The notes: generated by a model not told the origin, from the letters alone. Shown: positions 1-10,662, counted from the stretch's first letter. The stretch is DNA of 64,000 nucleotides from Aphanothece cf. minutissima CCALA 015 (GCA_003003925.1 PVWP01000001.1:248001-312000); one strand, 5' to 3'. Translations and numbers: made by a program.

Positions 1-122
1 GCGTCAGCGTCGGCGAAGCGATCGGATCCAGCGGCTGGCGGCTTCGCTCCGCCGATGGCGACACCGCCATGATCGAACGGGGCGGCGAGGTGCGGCGCAT
101 CTCGATCAGCAACGGCTACTGA
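1..122 (+). CDS. C-terminal end of an unidentified protein (partial)
   Basis: An open frame runs in from the left edge and stops at TGA 120-122, giving about 39 residues that end in RRISISNGY. The piece is rich in Gly, Arg and short beta-type segments (SGWRLRSADGD, MIERGGEVRR), which suggests the last strands of a small beta domain. It lies 18 bases before the chorismate lyase gene on the same strand, so the two may be co-transcribed. The fragment is too short to assign a family, and the start lies outside the window. Confidence 0.5.
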   Translation, partial: VSVGEAIGSSGWRLRSADGDTAMIERGGEVRRISISNGY

Positions 123-140
123 CCTGCCCTCCGGCCCGCC

Positions 141-752
141 ATGAACCAAGCCACCGGCGGCCTGTTACCGTCCCCCGCGTGTCTGTGGCAAGCCAGTGCC
201 GCCGAGCGCCCGCAGCCGCCGGCCGGCGGTGAGCTCAGCGGCCCGTGGACGCTGCTGCTGCTCGGGGACGGCAGCCCGACGCGCCACCTGCAGCTGCTCA
301 CCGGCCATCCGGTGGAGGTGGAGCTGATCGCCATGGCTTCCGAACCGGGGGTCTCCCCCGGCGCGCCGGCGGAGGTGGCCGAACTGGCCGAGCCGCTGCT
401 GCGGCGCCAGGTGTGGCTCACCTGCGGGCCCCAGACCCTGGGCTGGGCCGAGAGCTGGTGGAACCGGGCCGAGGCGGAGGCCCATCTGCAGGATCGCCGG
501 CTGCCGATCTGGCGCAGCCTCTCGGCGGGGCGGGCGGAGCTGTATCGCGAGGTGGATGGCCTCGGCCAGGTGCAGGAACCCTGGCTGGCGGAGCGTTTCG
601 GCTGCGACGGCCCCTTCTGGAGCCGCCATTACCGCTTCTTTCGCCACGGGCGGGAGCTCACGGTGATCCGGGAGGTGTTCTCCCCGGCGCTGGAGCGGTG
701 GCTGGGACCGGCCCAGGCGGGATCTGTTCGTAAAGACTCATCAATTCAGTAA
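141..752 (+). CDS. chorismate lyase (DUF98 / UbiC-like)
   Basis: A 203-residue protein of the cyanobacterial DUF98 family, which removes pyruvate from chorismate to give 4-hydroxybenzoate, the head-group precursor of plastoquinone. Family-like features are GDGSPTRHLQLLTGHPVEVE (about 42-61), the central RRQVWL segment, DRRLPIWRSL near 118-127 and the closing REVFSP (about 177-182). Length is usual for the family and there is no signal peptide, as expected for a cytoplasmic enzyme. The last dozen residues (SVRKDSSIQ end) look like a non-conserved tail. The family call is firm; the activity is taken from characterised cyanobacterial members. Confidence 0.85.
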   Translation: MNQATGGLLPSPACLWQASAAERPQPPAGGELSGPWTLLLLGDGSPTRHLQLLTGHPVEVELIAMASEPGVSPGAPAEVAELAEPLLRRQVWLTCGPQTLGWAESWWNRAEAEAHLQDRRLPIWRSLSAGRAELYREVDGLGQVQEPWLAERFGCDGPFWSRHYRFFRHGRELTVIREVFSPALERWLGPAQAGSVRKDSSIQ

Positions 753-829
753 CGCCGTGTGGCGGTTTGCTGTTGACGAATTGACGCTCCAGGCTCCCTG
801 GCCAGGATTCGGTCATTCGAAACCGGACC

Positions 830-1348
830 ATGGCCACCCGCCACAGCGCCCAGACCCCGCCGGGAGGGGACTGGCTCACCCTCACCGAACTGGGCCGCCG
901 CTACGGCGTCTCCGCCGTCCACACCGGAAAGCTGCTGGTCGCCTCCGGCCTGCGCCGCAGCAGCGGTGAACCGACCGCCGAAGCCCTGGCGGCCGGCCTG
1001 GCCATGCGGCCCCAGCCGGGCCATCACCACTCCAGCCTCTGGCTGCATCAGGGGTGCGCGCCCTACCTCGAGCGCCTGGGGCTGGTGCCCCAGGCCCAGC
1101 GCACCATGGTGAGCCTGTGGGCCGATCTGCTCAGCGCCCTGCAGAACGGCTCCCCGTCGATCAGCATCTCGGCCGAGGAGATGGCCGTTGACGTGCCCCG
1201 CGACCTGGTGAAGCCGGTGAACAGGGAATTGCGTCAGCGGGGCTGCAGCTTCCGGGTCAACCCGAAGCTCAGGACAGCCGCAGGGCCTGGGCCTGCTTGC
1301 TCGCCTGCTCGAGCATCTGACGCAGCCGGTCCTCGTCGGTATGGCTGA
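830..1348 (+). CDS. hypothetical protein with an HTH-like N-terminus
   Basis: A 172-residue protein whose first 70 residues (LTLTELGRRYGVSAVHTGKL, then LVASGLR) look like a helix-turn-helix of the kind seen in phage antirepressor C-terminal (KilAC-like) domains. No catalytic motif is visible. The natural end of the fold seems to be near SFRVNPKLR; the last 24 residues are low-complexity Ala/Gly/Pro/Arg and overlap the 3' end of the convergent DUF1269 gene by 80 bases. This suggests that an older stop codon was lost. The function is unknown; a DNA-binding role is only an inference. Confidence 0.65.
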   Translation: MATRHSAQTPPGGDWLTLTELGRRYGVSAVHTGKLLVASGLRRSSGEPTAEALAAGLAMRPQPGHHHSSLWLHQGCAPYLERLGLVPQAQRTMVSLWADLLSALQNGSPSISISAEEMAVDVPRDLVKPVNRELRQRGCSFRVNPKLRTAAGPGPACSPARASDAAGPRRYG

Positions 1349-1799
1349 GGTTGGTGCGCAGCAGCTTGGCGTGGGGCGCATGAACCCGCAGCCGCTCGAT
1401 CAGCCGGTCGGGGGTGGCGTCGCGCAGCAGCAGGCACAGGGCCGCGCTGCCGGGGGGGAGGGTTTCCCCCACCTCGCGCATGAAGTTGTCGTTGATGCCC
1501 AGATCCGACAGGGAACCTGAGGCGGCCCCCAGGCCGGCGCCGACGGCCGCCCCGAGCAGGGGGTTGAGGAACAGCAGCCCCACGAGCGTGCCCCAGAAGC
1601 CACCGCCGAGGGCGCCGGCCTTGGTGAGATTGAGCGACTGGTGCAGGCGCACCTTGCCGTCCGGTTCGGCCTCGACGACCACCGCGTCCTCGAGGGCGAT
1701 CAGTTCCTCCTTCTGGATCTCCACCAGCTGACGCCGCACCTGGTCGGCCTCCTCGACGGACGGAAACCCAACCACCACCAGGCTGCTCATGGCCGACAT
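1269..1799 (-). CDS. DUF1269 family protein
   Basis: A 176-residue protein with the DUF1269 layout: an N-terminal alpha/beta half (SSLVVVGFPSVEEADQVRRQ), a Gly-rich hydrophobic hairpin (GGGFWGTLVGLLFLNPLLGA, then AVGAGLGAASG) and a C-terminal half with SAALCLLLRD. The central Gly-zipper-like segment suggests membrane association. Members are annotated as membrane proteins of unknown function. A second Met at codon 4 is an equally good start. It is convergent with, and overlaps, the HTH-like gene. The family call is firm; the role is unknown. Confidence 0.8.
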   Translation of the reverse strand: MSAMSSLVVVGFPSVEEADQVRRQLVEIQKEELIALEDAVVVEAEPDGKVRLHQSLNLTKAGALGGGFWGTLVGLLFLNPLLGAAVGAGLGAASGSLSDLGINDNFMREVGETLPPGSAALCLLLRDATPDRLIERLRVHAPHAKLLRTNLSHTDEDRLRQMLEQASKQAQALRLS

Positions 1800-1858
1800 C
1801 CCTGCAGGTACGACGTCAGTCCTAACCCACTGCCTGTCGAAATGGCGGTGTCGACGGC

Positions 1859-2602
1859 TCAGGCACGGCGGCGGGTGGAGCGGGGCAGCGGCCGGCCGGC
1901 CGCAGGAGGGGTGAAGGCCGGGTCCGGCTCACCGGAGCCCGGGAGGCGATCGCCACCGGCGTCGCGGCGGGCCGGCTCCGGGCGCTGCCAGCGGGGCAGG
2001 GTGAAGCTGTCGTCATCGGGCCAGTCATCGTCGCCCCCGGTGGCGGGAGCGGAGGGCGCCGAGGGAGACGGGGCGGGGGCGTAGCGGGCCTCGGCGCCTG
2101 GGGGACGGGACGGCGGAGCCGGGCGGCCGCGCCGGGACACCGCCTCAAGCATCGGCCGGCGGGAGCGGAGGGGAGCCGGGGCCGGCTCAGGGGCCCCGGG
2201 GGCGCCGCGGTCGCTCTCCTGCCAGGGTTCCCGCCAGTCGTCGCCATCGTCGAGCAGCCAGTCGAGACGGCCCTCCACCCAGCGGCCCAGGTCGTCGATC
2301 CGGGGCCGCAGCTGGGGGCGACGCTCGGCCCCCCGCCCTGCGGGACGGCCACCGGGCCGGGACCCCGCCACCCCCTCGACAAACTGCCGGCCGGCGGTCA
2401 CCCAGCGATCCACGCGCTGGTCGAGGGGATCGGTGCCGCCACGGGGGCGCCGGGGGAGGTCGCGCTCGCGGCCATCGCGCTGCAGGAGGTCGCGATCACG
2501 GAATTCGCGCTCCCTGGGTTCGCGGTCACGGGATTCGCGCTCGGGGGGATCGCGGTCCCAGGGATCCCGCATGCGGCCGTCGCCCTGATCCATCGGATGC
2601 AT
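1859..2602 (-). CDS. low-complexity Arg/Asp/Glu-rich hypothetical protein
   Basis: A 247-residue, highly charged and probably disordered protein. Residues 10-55 are built from short repeats of the type RDREPRERE / FRDRDLLQRD, mirrored in the DNA as repeated TTCGCGCTC/TTCGCGGTC blocks around 2485-2560. A more ordered core around 60-125 contains DQRVDRWVTAGRQFVEG and DDLGRWVEGRLDWLLDD, two similar amphipathic helices spaced by a linker; the rest is Pro/Arg/Asp-rich. There is no signal peptide or membrane segment. It could be a cyanobacteria-specific scaffold or nucleic-acid-associated protein, but nothing in the sequence settles that. Confidence 0.6.
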   Translation of the reverse strand: MHPMDQGDGRMRDPWDRDPPERESRDREPREREFRDRDLLQRDGRERDLPRRPRGGTDPLDQRVDRWVTAGRQFVEGVAGSRPGGRPAGRGAERRPQLRPRIDDLGRWVEGRLDWLLDDGDDWREPWQESDRGAPGAPEPAPAPLRSRRPMLEAVSRRGRPAPPSRPPGAEARYAPAPSPSAPSAPATGGDDDWPDDDSFTLPRWQRPEPARRDAGGDRLPGSGEPDPAFTPPAAGRPLPRSTRRRA

Positions 2603-2611
2603 CAGGCCAAT

Positions 2612-2707
2612 CTAACGACGCCGACCGGAGAGCCAGTGCTCCCGCCCCATCCCCACCAGGGCAATGGTGAAGCCGCCCCATTCCAGGGTCCACAGAAACG
2701 TCGCCAT
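2612..2707 (-). CDS. possible 31-residue membrane miniprotein downstream of the SprT-like gene
   Basis: Just after the TAG of the SprT-like gene, and in the same frame, an ORF from ATG 2707 to TAG 2612 encodes 31 residues with one hydrophobic stretch (MATFLWTLEWGGFTIALVGM) followed by a positively charged end (LSGRRR). The pattern matches a single-span small membrane protein with a cytoplasmic basic tail. GTG 2719 would add four residues. It is too small for routine gene calling and no known small photosynthetic subunit was recognised. Read-through of the SprT stop is an alternative explanation. Confidence 0.35.
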   Translation of the reverse strand: MATFLWTLEWGGFTIALVGMGREHWLSGRRR

Positions 2708-2731
2708 CGGCCCCAACACCTGCGCCAGAAC

Positions 2732-3274
2732 CTAGGCGGTGTTGGGCTCGAACACCAGCAGGCAGCTCGCATCCCAGCGTCCCCCATGGAGGCGCTCGCA
2801 GCAGTGGCGGCAGGCCAGGCCCTGCCGGCGGCGCTGGTAGGGCGTGCGGCTGTCGCAGCGCGGGCAGCGGGCGATCCAGCGGCTGGCGGCCACCGGCAGG
2901 GGATAGCGGTGCCGCAGGCTCACCTGAAAATCGTCCTGGGCCCGGTTGATCTGCTCCATCCGGGTTCGGAAGCGGGGACCATGGACCTCCTGCACCGCCA
3001 GCACCCGGTCCACCCAGGCATGGATCATCTCGTGGCAGAGGGTGCCCAGGGTGGCCTGCCGCGGCAGCGGCTCCAGCAGGGGGCGGGAGAGGACGATCTC
3101 GCAGAGGTCACGGCCGTCGGCCAGACGCCCCCGGCGGTAGAGCCCGGCGGTGCGGGTGAGGCGGCCGTCGCTCCAGCGCACGTCCACCAGCGGCCGGCTC
3201 TCCCGGGTGAGCTGCCCGTCGAAATGCTCGCGGTTGAGCCGGTGGAACAGGGGCAGCAGCGGTTCCAGGGGCAT
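2732..3274 (-). CDS. SprT-like zinc metallopeptidase domain protein
   Basis: A 180-residue SprT-like protein. The zinc-peptidase motif HEMIH (His81, Glu82, His85) follows LGTL, with a third candidate ligand at His99 in EVHGPRF. A C-terminal zinc-ribbon carries CPRC (137-140) and CRHC (155-158). The N-terminal RLNREHFDGQL segment is typical of the family. The start at ATG 3274 is chosen because it begins at the conserved fold; an upstream extension would run through the divergent promoter region. Human SPRTN, which degrades DNA-protein crosslinks, shares this domain; the bacterial role is not established. Confidence 0.85.
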   Translation of the reverse strand: MPLEPLLPLFHRLNREHFDGQLTRESRPLVDVRWSDGRLTRTAGLYRRGRLADGRDLCEIVLSRPLLEPLPRQATLGTLCHEMIHAWVDRVLAVQEVHGPRFRTRMEQINRAQDDFQVSLRHRYPLPVAASRWIARCPRCDSRTPYQRRRQGLACRHCCERLHGGRWDASCLLVFEPNTA

Positions 3275-3335
3275 CGGCCCATTCTGGTGGGGTCGTCCGT
3301 CAGACTCTGCAACGCTGCGAACGGATGGGATCACC

Positions 3336-3758
3336 ATGGACTGGGGACTGGCCCGCGACATCGGCACCAAGCTCCTGCTGGCGGGGGCCGGTGGCCTGCT
3401 GCTCTACTGGACCGTCTCGGCGGTGAAGCTGGTGCTCAGCGCCCGGGGCATCAATCCGCTGATCAAGCAGTTCTTCACCCAGGTGGCCTCCGGCCAGGTG
3501 GACGGCGCCTACCTGCTCACCACCCGCAACTACCGCTCCCACGTCAACCGCCAGCAGTTCATCCGCTTCCTGGCCGGGCTGCAGCTCAACAAGTACCGCA
3601 ACCTCAAGTCCGGCCGGCCCCGGCTGCAGGAGGGCCAGGTGATCCTGACGGTGAAGCTCAAGAGCGACGGCAAGGAGGAGCTGCCCCTCGACTTCACCTT
3701 CGTGAAGGTGGAGGAGACCTGGCGGGTGGACCGCATCACCAAGCTGGCGGCCGCCTGA
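3336..3758 (+). CDS. membrane-anchored hypothetical protein (DUF4864-like)
   Basis: A 140-residue protein with an N-terminal membrane segment (LLLAGAGGLLLYWTVSAVKL) and a soluble domain in which INPLIKQFFTQVASGQVDGA starts a helix-plus-sheet fold like small SnoaL/NTF2-type DUF4864 domains (GAYLLTTRNYRSH..FLAGLQLNKYR). No catalytic residues are apparent. It ends 3 bases before ligA on the same strand, so the two are probably co-transcribed. The start at ATG 3336 places the membrane segment close to the N-terminus. The family match is tentative. Confidence 0.65.
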   Translation: MDWGLARDIGTKLLLAGAGGLLLYWTVSAVKLVLSARGINPLIKQFFTQVASGQVDGAYLLTTRNYRSHVNRQQFIRFLAGLQLNKYRNLKSGRPRLQEGQVILTVKLKSDGKEELPLDFTFVKVEETWRVDRITKLAAA

Positions 3759-5885
<2,127 letters not shown>

Positions 5886-5952
5886 GGCGGCCCCGTGGAT
5901 GACGGCGCCGGGACGGACGGCCAGAGTGACGGTGGTGCCCCTGTCCCTGCCC

Positions 5953-7023
5953 ATGCGACGACGGCAACTGATCGTGATCGCCGTGGTGGCGGCCCTGGGC
6001 TGGAGCGTGGCGCGGGCCCTGCCGCCGCCGGCGGCCCCGACCCTGCAGGGGCTGGCGGCGGCGCGCGGGCTGCGCTGGGGCTCCGCCGTCACCAATGACC
6101 AGCTGCGGGATCCGGGTCTGCGCCGCCTGGTGAGCGAGCAGAGCGGCCTGATCGTGCCCGAATCGGAACTGAAGTGGGATGGGGTGGAGGCCGCGCCCGG
6201 GCGCTTCGATTTCAGCGCCCCGGACCGGCTGCTGGCCTTCGCCCGCGCGCAGGGCCTGGCGATGCGGGGCCACACCCTGGTGTGGCACGAGCAGCTGCCG
6301 GCCTGGGTGAAGGCCCTGCCGCCGGCGGAGCTCGACCGGGCCATGGCCACTTACATCCGCACGGTGGTGGGGCACTACCGCGGCCAGCTGCCGTCGTGGG
6401 ACGTGGTGAACGAGCCGATCGCCGACGACGGCACGGGCCTGCGCCGCAGCCTCTGGCTCGAGCGGCTGGGTCCCGACTACATCGCCCGGGCTCTCACCCG
6501 GGCGCACCAGGCCGATCCGCAGGCGGCCCTGGTGATCAACGAGTACGGGCTGGAGGGCGATGACGCCAAGACGGCGCGCAAGCGGCAGGCCTTCCTGACA
6601 CTCCTGCGGCAGCTGCGGAAGCGCGGCGTCCCGCTCAACGCCGTGGGCCTGCAGGCCCATCTCTACGCCAACGGCAGCGGACCGACCACCTTCCGCACCC
6701 TGCCCGCCTTCCTGCGGGAGCTGGCGGCCCTGGACCTGGACATCCTCGTGACCGAACTGGACGTGAACGACCGGGAATTGCCGGCGGCTATCCCGGAGCG
6801 GGACCGGGCCGTGGCGGCGGTGTACGGCGCCTTCCTGGCGGCGGTCCTGCCGGAACCGCGGCTGAAACTGATCACCACCTGGGGGTTGAGTGATCGCACC
6901 ACCTGGCTGAATGCGTTCATGCCAAGGGCGGATGGCCTGCCCCAGCGGCCCCTGCCCTTCGATGAAGACAACCGACCCAAAGCGGCGACCGCCACGATTC
7001 AGGCGGCCCTCGAGAAGCGCTGA
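5953..7023 (+). CDS. secreted GH10 family glycosidase (endo-1,4-beta-xylanase-like)
   Basis: A 356-residue GH10 TIM-barrel protein. The start at ATG 5953 gives a Sec-type signal peptide (MRRRQLIVIAVVAALGWSVA). Conserved landmarks are ESELKWD, GHTLVWHEQLP, the acid/base glutamate in DVVNEP (Glu154), the nucleophile glutamate in VTELDV (Glu268) and the late TTWGLSDRTTW. Both catalytic Glu are present, so it should be active on a beta-1,4-linked glycan, classically xylan. It precedes the cellulose synthase operon by about 100 bases, so a role in trimming or releasing an exported beta-glucan is possible, as glycosidases accompany many cellulose operons. That link is inferred. Confidence 0.88.
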   Translation: MRRRQLIVIAVVAALGWSVARALPPPAAPTLQGLAAARGLRWGSAVTNDQLRDPGLRRLVSEQSGLIVPESELKWDGVEAAPGRFDFSAPDRLLAFARAQGLAMRGHTLVWHEQLPAWVKALPPAELDRAMATYIRTVVGHYRGQLPSWDVVNEPIADDGTGLRRSLWLERLGPDYIARALTRAHQADPQAALVINEYGLEGDDAKTARKRQAFLTLLRQLRKRGVPLNAVGLQAHLYANGSGPTTFRTLPAFLRELAALDLDILVTELDVNDRELPAAIPERDRAVAAVYGAFLAAVLPEPRLKLITTWGLSDRTTWLNAFMPRADGLPQRPLPFDEDNRPKAATATIQAALEKR

Positions 7024-7104
7024 GCGGCTCAGATGGGCGATCCAAGCAGAGCTCGCAGATGACGGATTCCTGCGCTGTCGATAGGGCTTACCCAAGCAAA
7101 AAAA

Positions 7105-7122
7105 TTCGCCCCTGGTAGAATG
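7105..7122 (+). promoter_or_regulatory. possible extended -10 promoter before the HlyD-like/cellulose synthase pair
   Basis: TGGTAGAAT at 7113-7121 resembles an extended -10 element, but it overlaps the first ATG (7120) of the HlyD-like gene and no good -35 is seen. If real, the message would begin near 7128 and translation would have to start at ATG 7147 instead. It lies downstream of an A-tract (7098-7104). Weak evidence. Confidence 0.25.
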
Positions 7123-8433
7123 GAAATTCGTTCATCCAACGTCGGAATGCCCCCATCCGCCGCGGGCGCCAGTGAGCCTGACTCCGCCGGGCCGGCCGGT
7201 CAGGTCCTGGATGTCACCGCCCCTGACATCGCCGCGACGGATGACGATGACGCGATCCCCAGTTCCCGCAGGGCCGATCTCACCATCCTGCTGATTTCAG
7301 CGGGGCTGCTGATCACGGCCCTGGCCATCGTGATCAATTTCTTCACCGCCCGCTCCCGCGATGCGGTCATCAATGCCACCCCGATCGTGCTGAGAAGCCC
7401 GGTCACCGGCACCCTGGAAAGCCTCAACGTGGGGACGGGGGTGGAGGTCCGCCCCGGCCAGACCCTGGCGATCATCGTCAACCCCAGGGCCTCCCGGGAC
7501 ACCCTCTCCGCCCTCGAGACCGAACTGGAGACGGCCCGGGGCCGCCTGCAGGAACTGCGCACCCGCCGCGACCTGCGCCAGAAGCTCGTCGAGCGGCTCA
7601 GCCAGGACGCCCGCCAGCAGCGCAACCTGGAGGTGGCCCGCGACCAGGGCGACCGCGACAGCCTCGGTTTCGCCCTGGATCGCGCCCGCAAGGAACTGGC
7701 CTTCGCCCAAAGGGAAACCCAGCGCCAGGAGGAGCTGTTCCGGGCCGGTGCCGTGGCCGCCAACGTGGTCGACCGGGCCCGCACCACCGAGCTGCAGCGG
7801 GCCCGGGAGGTGCGCGGTCTGGAGGCCCAGCTGGCCGGCCAGGCGGCGGTGCTGGAGGCCTCCCGCAACGAACTGACCCTGCGCAACAACCGCAGCAACT
7901 CCGATCCGGTGGTGCGGCTTCAGGAGGCCACCATCGCCCTGGAGAACGCCGAAGGGGATGTGCGCACCCAGGCGTTCGAGGTGAGTGGCCTGGAGCAGCA
8001 GGTGGCCGTGGCCCGGAAGGAATGGCAGGAGCGCAGCAGCGCCCGCCTGATCAGCCCCCGCAAGGCGGTGATCTGGCAGCTGGGGGCGCAGCGGGGCGAC
8101 TCCGTCGATGCCATGCAGTCGGTGATCCAGATGATCGACTGCAGCCAGCGCTGGCTCACCACCACGGTGGCGGAGAACGACCTCAACCGGATCCGCCTGG
8201 GCAGCAAGGCGAAGATCGAGCTGGTGGGCAGCCGGGACAAGCTGCGCGGTGAGGTGGTGGGGATCCGCTCCGGCATCGGCCGCACCCAGCTGGGTGAGGA
8301 GGCCCCCACGCCGGTGCCGATCAACCTGGCCCGGGAAAGCGAGGTGAAGATCCGCATCCTCAACGACTTCCCGGCGCCGCCGGGGGAGTTCTGCTACGTG
8401 GGGTTCACGGCGAAGGTCAGCTTCCAGCGATGA
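7120..8433 (+). CDS. HlyD-like membrane fusion protein of the cellulose export operon
   Basis: A 437-residue adaptor: a disordered N-terminus, one membrane span (LTILLISAGLLITALAIVIN, about 54-73), a split biotinyl-lipoyl domain (PVTGTLESLNVGTGVEVRPG), a long coiled coil (about 130-300) and a C-terminal beta-barrel domain. The stop overlaps the ATG of the cellulose synthase by 4 bases (ATGA, 8430-8433), so the two are translationally coupled. In Thermosynechococcus an HlyD-like protein was proposed to act with cellulose synthase and a TolC-like channel in a tripartite cellulose secretion system; this gene fits that role. ATG 7147 is an alternative start. No TolC-like gene is nearby. Confidence 0.85.
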   Translation: MEIRSSNVGMPPSAAGASEPDSAGPAGQVLDVTAPDIAATDDDDAIPSSRRADLTILLISAGLLITALAIVINFFTARSRDAVINATPIVLRSPVTGTLESLNVGTGVEVRPGQTLAIIVNPRASRDTLSALETELETARGRLQELRTRRDLRQKLVERLSQDARQQRNLEVARDQGDRDSLGFALDRARKELAFAQRETQRQEELFRAGAVAANVVDRARTTELQRAREVRGLEAQLAGQAAVLEASRNELTLRNNRSNSDPVVRLQEATIALENAEGDVRTQAFEVSGLEQQVAVARKEWQERSSARLISPRKAVIWQLGAQRGDSVDAMQSVIQMIDCSQRWLTTTVAENDLNRIRLGSKAKIELVGSRDKLRGEVVGIRSGIGRTQLGEEAPTPVPINLARESEVKIRILNDFPAPPGEFCYVGFTAKVSFQR

Positions 8434-10616
8434 AGTTCCTGCATGCGTTTTCGGATCCCCAGGGCCGCTCGCGGATCTCGCCCTGGGTCTGGATGGTGCT
8501 GCTGCTCTCGGCGGGGTGCCTGGTGCTGGCGGTGCTGCTGGCCAACCTGCAGGTGTCCGTGGTGGCGATCGGGCTGCTCAATCCCCTGAGCTTCCGGGTT
8601 CTGCCCGAGCTCTGGCAGGTGCGGGATGTGTGGATCGACGTGCTGCTGCCCCTGGCCCTGGCCATGGGGATCTGCCTGGGGGTGAACCTGCTGCCCCGAC
8701 GTCCCTCCAGCTACCTGCTGGTGAACGTGCTGCTGTCGTTGTTCACCGTCCGCTACTTCATCTGGCGCGCCACCACCATCAACACGGCCCACCCGGTCAG
8801 CCTGTTCTTCAGCCTCGTCTTCTTCCTCTGCGAGGTCACCTACCTGCTGACATCGGCGCTGCAGTTCTACCCCTCCCTCCGCTACCGGCCCCAGCAACGA
8901 CGACGCCAGGCGGACCAGTTGCTGGCCTGGGCCAAGGAGCAGCAGCCCAGTGTGGACCTCTGGATTCCCACCTACAACGAATCCGAGCGCCTGATCCGGC
9001 GCTGCGTCCTGGCCTGCCGCAACATCCAGTACGCCAACAAGACCATCTACGTGCTGGACGATGGCCACCGGCCCGCCATTGCCGCCCTGGCCGCTGAGCT
9101 GGGGGTGCAGTACCTGAGCCGGCCCGACAACCTGCACCGCAAAGCCGGCAACCTCAACTACGCCCTGGCCCATTCCAAGGGGGAGCTGATCGCCGTCTTC
9201 GATTGCGATTTCATTCCCTTCAGCCGCTTCCTCGATCGCACGGTGGGTTTCTTCCAGGATCCCGAGGTGGCCCTGGTCCAGACGCCGCAGCATTACTTCA
9301 ACTCCGATTTCCACAATCGCAACCTCGGGCTGGATGTGCTGGTGCCGGACGACATGGACTATTTCTTCCATTACGTCCAGGTGATCCGGGATCCCTTCAA
9401 TGCCGTGGTCTGCTGCGGCACTTCCTACCTGGCCCGACGTTCGGCCCTCGAGGCCATCGGCGGTTATGTCACCCACTGCATCGTCGAAGACAGCCAGACC
9501 GGCACCCGCCTGCTCACCCGTGGCTGGCGCATGATCTACCTCGATGAGGTGCTGAGCCTGGGGGAAGTGCCCCGCACGTTCCGCGATTACCTCGAGCAGC
9601 GGCTGCGCTGGATGCAGGGCAACGTGCAGATCTTCACATCCCCGAAGCAGCTGCCGATCTGGAAGACGCTGGATTTCTGGCAGAAGGTGTTTTATCTGAA
9701 CCTCCTGCTCAGCCTGCTGACACCCCTGTTTCGCGCCGTCTACATCATTTTCCCGCTGCTGTCGATGCTGATCGGCTTCACCCTGATCGCCGCTCCGCCG
9801 GTGGAGTATCTGGCCTATGGCCTGCCCTTCGTGATCCTGCTGTATTTCCTGCCCTCCTGGCAGACCAACGGCCACTACTTCCATTTCTGGACGGAAGTCT
9901 ATGAAGCCCTGTTCTGCTTCCCGGCCCTGAGGAGGCTGTCACAGATTCTGTTCCGGCCGTTCCGATCCGTGGGCAGCCTGGTGACCAACAAGGACGTCAC
10001 CAGCCAGAAACAGACCCTGGATCTGCGTTTCGCCTGGCCCTTCCTCACCTATCTCGTGCTGTTCGTGGGGGTGCTGGTGTTGAACTACGGCCTGCCGCTG
10101 CTGGACATCCGCTGGTCCCGGTCCGTCTTCGAGGGGGAAGGCCTGATGGTGGGCTGGAACCTCTACAACGGCCTGCTGATGTTCATCTGTCTGCTGGCCT
10201 GCATCGACAAACCGGTGCGCCGCCAGGCCGACCGCTTCCCCCTGGAACTGGCCGCCTGCCTGGAGCTGGGGGGCAAGGATTACTGGGGCACCACCAACGA
10301 TGTGTCCGAGCAGGGGGCGAGCCTGGTGCTCAACACCGCCGCCCCCACCGGCCCGGAGACGGAGGGGCTGCTGCGGGTGCCCCAGTACAAGCTGGAACTG
10401 CCGGTGCGTCTGATGCGCTCGGGCCGACGCCGCCAGCTGCCACTGCTGGGGCTCAGCTTCCAGATGCCGGCCCAGGAAACGGAGGCTGCCCTGATTCAGC
10501 TGATCTACGGGGAGAATGCCTGGTTCCAGAAGGTGACGCGGGTGGGCAGCATCGAAGCCCTGTTCCTGCTGCTGGGCAGCGTGGTGCGCGCCGAACCGAT
10601 TGTGCGTCGCTCCTGA
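8430..10616 (+). CDS. cellulose synthase catalytic subunit (GT2, BcsA-like) with PilZ domain
   Basis: A 728-residue membrane glycosyltransferase that should polymerise UDP-glucose into beta-1,4-glucan and thread it across the inner membrane. Membrane helices fill 15-110 and about 410-590. The GT2 signature is complete: VLDDG (Asp210/211), FDCD (Asp258, Asp260), QTPQHYFN, VEDSQTG in place of the common TED (Glu353, Asp354) and QRLRW (390-394). The C-terminus carries a PilZ domain with RxxxR (Arg598-Arg602) and DxSxxG (624-629), the c-di-GMP-binding residues. It is coupled to the upstream HlyD-like gene. No BcsB-type gene is present, in line with the cyanobacterial arrangement. Confidence 0.93.
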   Translation: MKFLHAFSDPQGRSRISPWVWMVLLLSAGCLVLAVLLANLQVSVVAIGLLNPLSFRVLPELWQVRDVWIDVLLPLALAMGICLGVNLLPRRPSSYLLVNVLLSLFTVRYFIWRATTINTAHPVSLFFSLVFFLCEVTYLLTSALQFYPSLRYRPQQRRRQADQLLAWAKEQQPSVDLWIPTYNESERLIRRCVLACRNIQYANKTIYVLDDGHRPAIAALAAELGVQYLSRPDNLHRKAGNLNYALAHSKGELIAVFDCDFIPFSRFLDRTVGFFQDPEVALVQTPQHYFNSDFHNRNLGLDVLVPDDMDYFFHYVQVIRDPFNAVVCCGTSYLARRSALEAIGGYVTHCIVEDSQTGTRLLTRGWRMIYLDEVLSLGEVPRTFRDYLEQRLRWMQGNVQIFTSPKQLPIWKTLDFWQKVFYLNLLLSLLTPLFRAVYIIFPLLSMLIGFTLIAAPPVEYLAYGLPFVILLYFLPSWQTNGHYFHFWTEVYEALFCFPALRRLSQILFRPFRSVGSLVTNKDVTSQKQTLDLRFAWPFLTYLVLFVGVLVLNYGLPLLDIRWSRSVFEGEGLMVGWNLYNGLLMFICLLACIDKPVRRQADRFPLELAACLELGGKDYWGTTNDVSEQGASLVLNTAAPTGPETEGLLRVPQYKLELPVRLMRSGRRRQLPLLGLSFQMPAQETEAALIQLIYGENAWFQKVTRVGSIEALFLLLGSVVRAEPIVRRS

Positions 10617-10662
10617 CCCCCGACCCGTCAACCCGCGTCGATCCAGCCGCGGATACATCTTG

